Positions 5,095 through 5,278 of a stretch of DNA of 5,278 nucleotides are shown piece by piece. A program made the position numbers and the translations under genes. The notes beneath the pieces were generated by a model that was not told the DNA's origin, made no database searches, and saw only the letters and a list, made by a program, of their open reading frames with translations. Each line of letters starts with the position of its first letter. Within the stretch, counting starts at the first letter, position 1. The DNA comes from Holophagales bacterium (lineage in GTDB: Bacteria; Acidobacteriota; Holophagae; Holophagales; Holophagaceae). Where the stretch lies: positions 1 to 5,278 of the forward strand of contig JAITCJ010000186.1 in assembly GCA_031283145.1 (NCBI GenBank), written 5' to 3'.

Positions 5095-5278
5095 TCAACC
5101 GAAACCTCTATATATCTGAATGATTTTCTCCACCACTTCTTCGAGGCTCAAATTGCTTGAATCCAGATCAATGGCGTCATCCGCCTTGCGCAGGGGACTT
5201 AGCTCGCGTGTAGAATCCAGGTGATCACGCCTGGCTTGATCTGCCAGGACTTCTTCAAAAGTGGTTGTTAATCCTTTG
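5095..5278 (-). CDS. cmk: Cytidylate kinase, C-terminal part (gene continues beyond the window)
   Basis: Cytidylate kinase transfers phosphate from ATP to CMP or dCMP in pyrimidine nucleotide recycling, in the cytoplasm. Only the last 60 residues are visible, out of about 220 usual for the family. They match the conserved C-terminus: VLADQARRDHLDSTREL with the arginines and aspartates (R16, R17, D18, D21, R24 of the visible part) that in this family line the nucleotide site and lid, then SPLRKADDAIDLDSSNLS and the final helix EEVVEKIIQIY. The reading frame is intact to its TGA at 5095-5097. The stop codon lies inside a GGTTGACTATA motif shared with the DNA around rsmI. The start and the P-loop lie outside the window. 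Confidence 0.93.
   Translation of the reverse strand, partial: KGLTTTFEEVLADQARRDHLDSTRELSPLRKADDAIDLDSSNLSLEEVVEKIIQIYRGFG

Overview
This 5.3 kb window is bacterial, with moderate GC by eye, ATGA start/stop coupling and housekeeping genes of Gram-negative type. The proteins (complex I NuoE/NuoF, RsmI, a XerC/XerD-type recombinase, Cmk) are compatible with a proteobacterium or Desulfobacterota (former deltaproteobacteria), but nothing seen fixes the taxon, so this is a weak guess.

Layout. Bases 1-1853 (+) hold the end of a respiratory complex I operon: nuoE, missing only its first residues at the window edge, then nuoF, coupled by a 4-base overlap. No nuoG follows. Instead nuoF ends 7 bases before a long hairpin. 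Bases 2091-2993 (+) encode RsmI, the 16S rRNA 2'-O-methyltransferase. Bases 3124-4074 (+) encode a complete tyrosine recombinase of XerC/XerD type. Convergent to it, at 4145-4837 (-), is a compact single-domain zinc peptidase of the M20/M28/M42 type. At the right edge, 5095-5278 (-), is the C-terminal third or so of cytidylate kinase (cmk). nuoEF make the NADH-oxidising module of a membrane complex; the other genes are separate housekeeping or peptide-turnover functions and do not form an obvious shared pathway.

Most noteworthy is the non-coding DNA. The two intergenic regions around rsmI (1861-1959 and 3012-3108) contain two copies, in opposite orientation, of the same element of about 98 bp, roughly 80% identical by hand alignment. 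Each copy starts with a 17-19 bp hairpin. Between copies the stem bases change in a compensatory way (two C-G or G-C pairs become A-T, two wobble pairs become Watson-Crick), so the pairing appears to be conserved. A shorter motif, TTGACTATAGT, occurs at the rsmI side of both copies and again, in part, at the end of cmk. This looks like a dispersed structured repeat (REP/MITE/ERIC-like) or a repeated terminator/processing element that I cannot assign to a known family. A separate tandem hairpin lies between cmk and the peptidase gene.

No gap between genes exceeds about 260 bases, and no tRNA, rRNA or CRISPR array was recognised.
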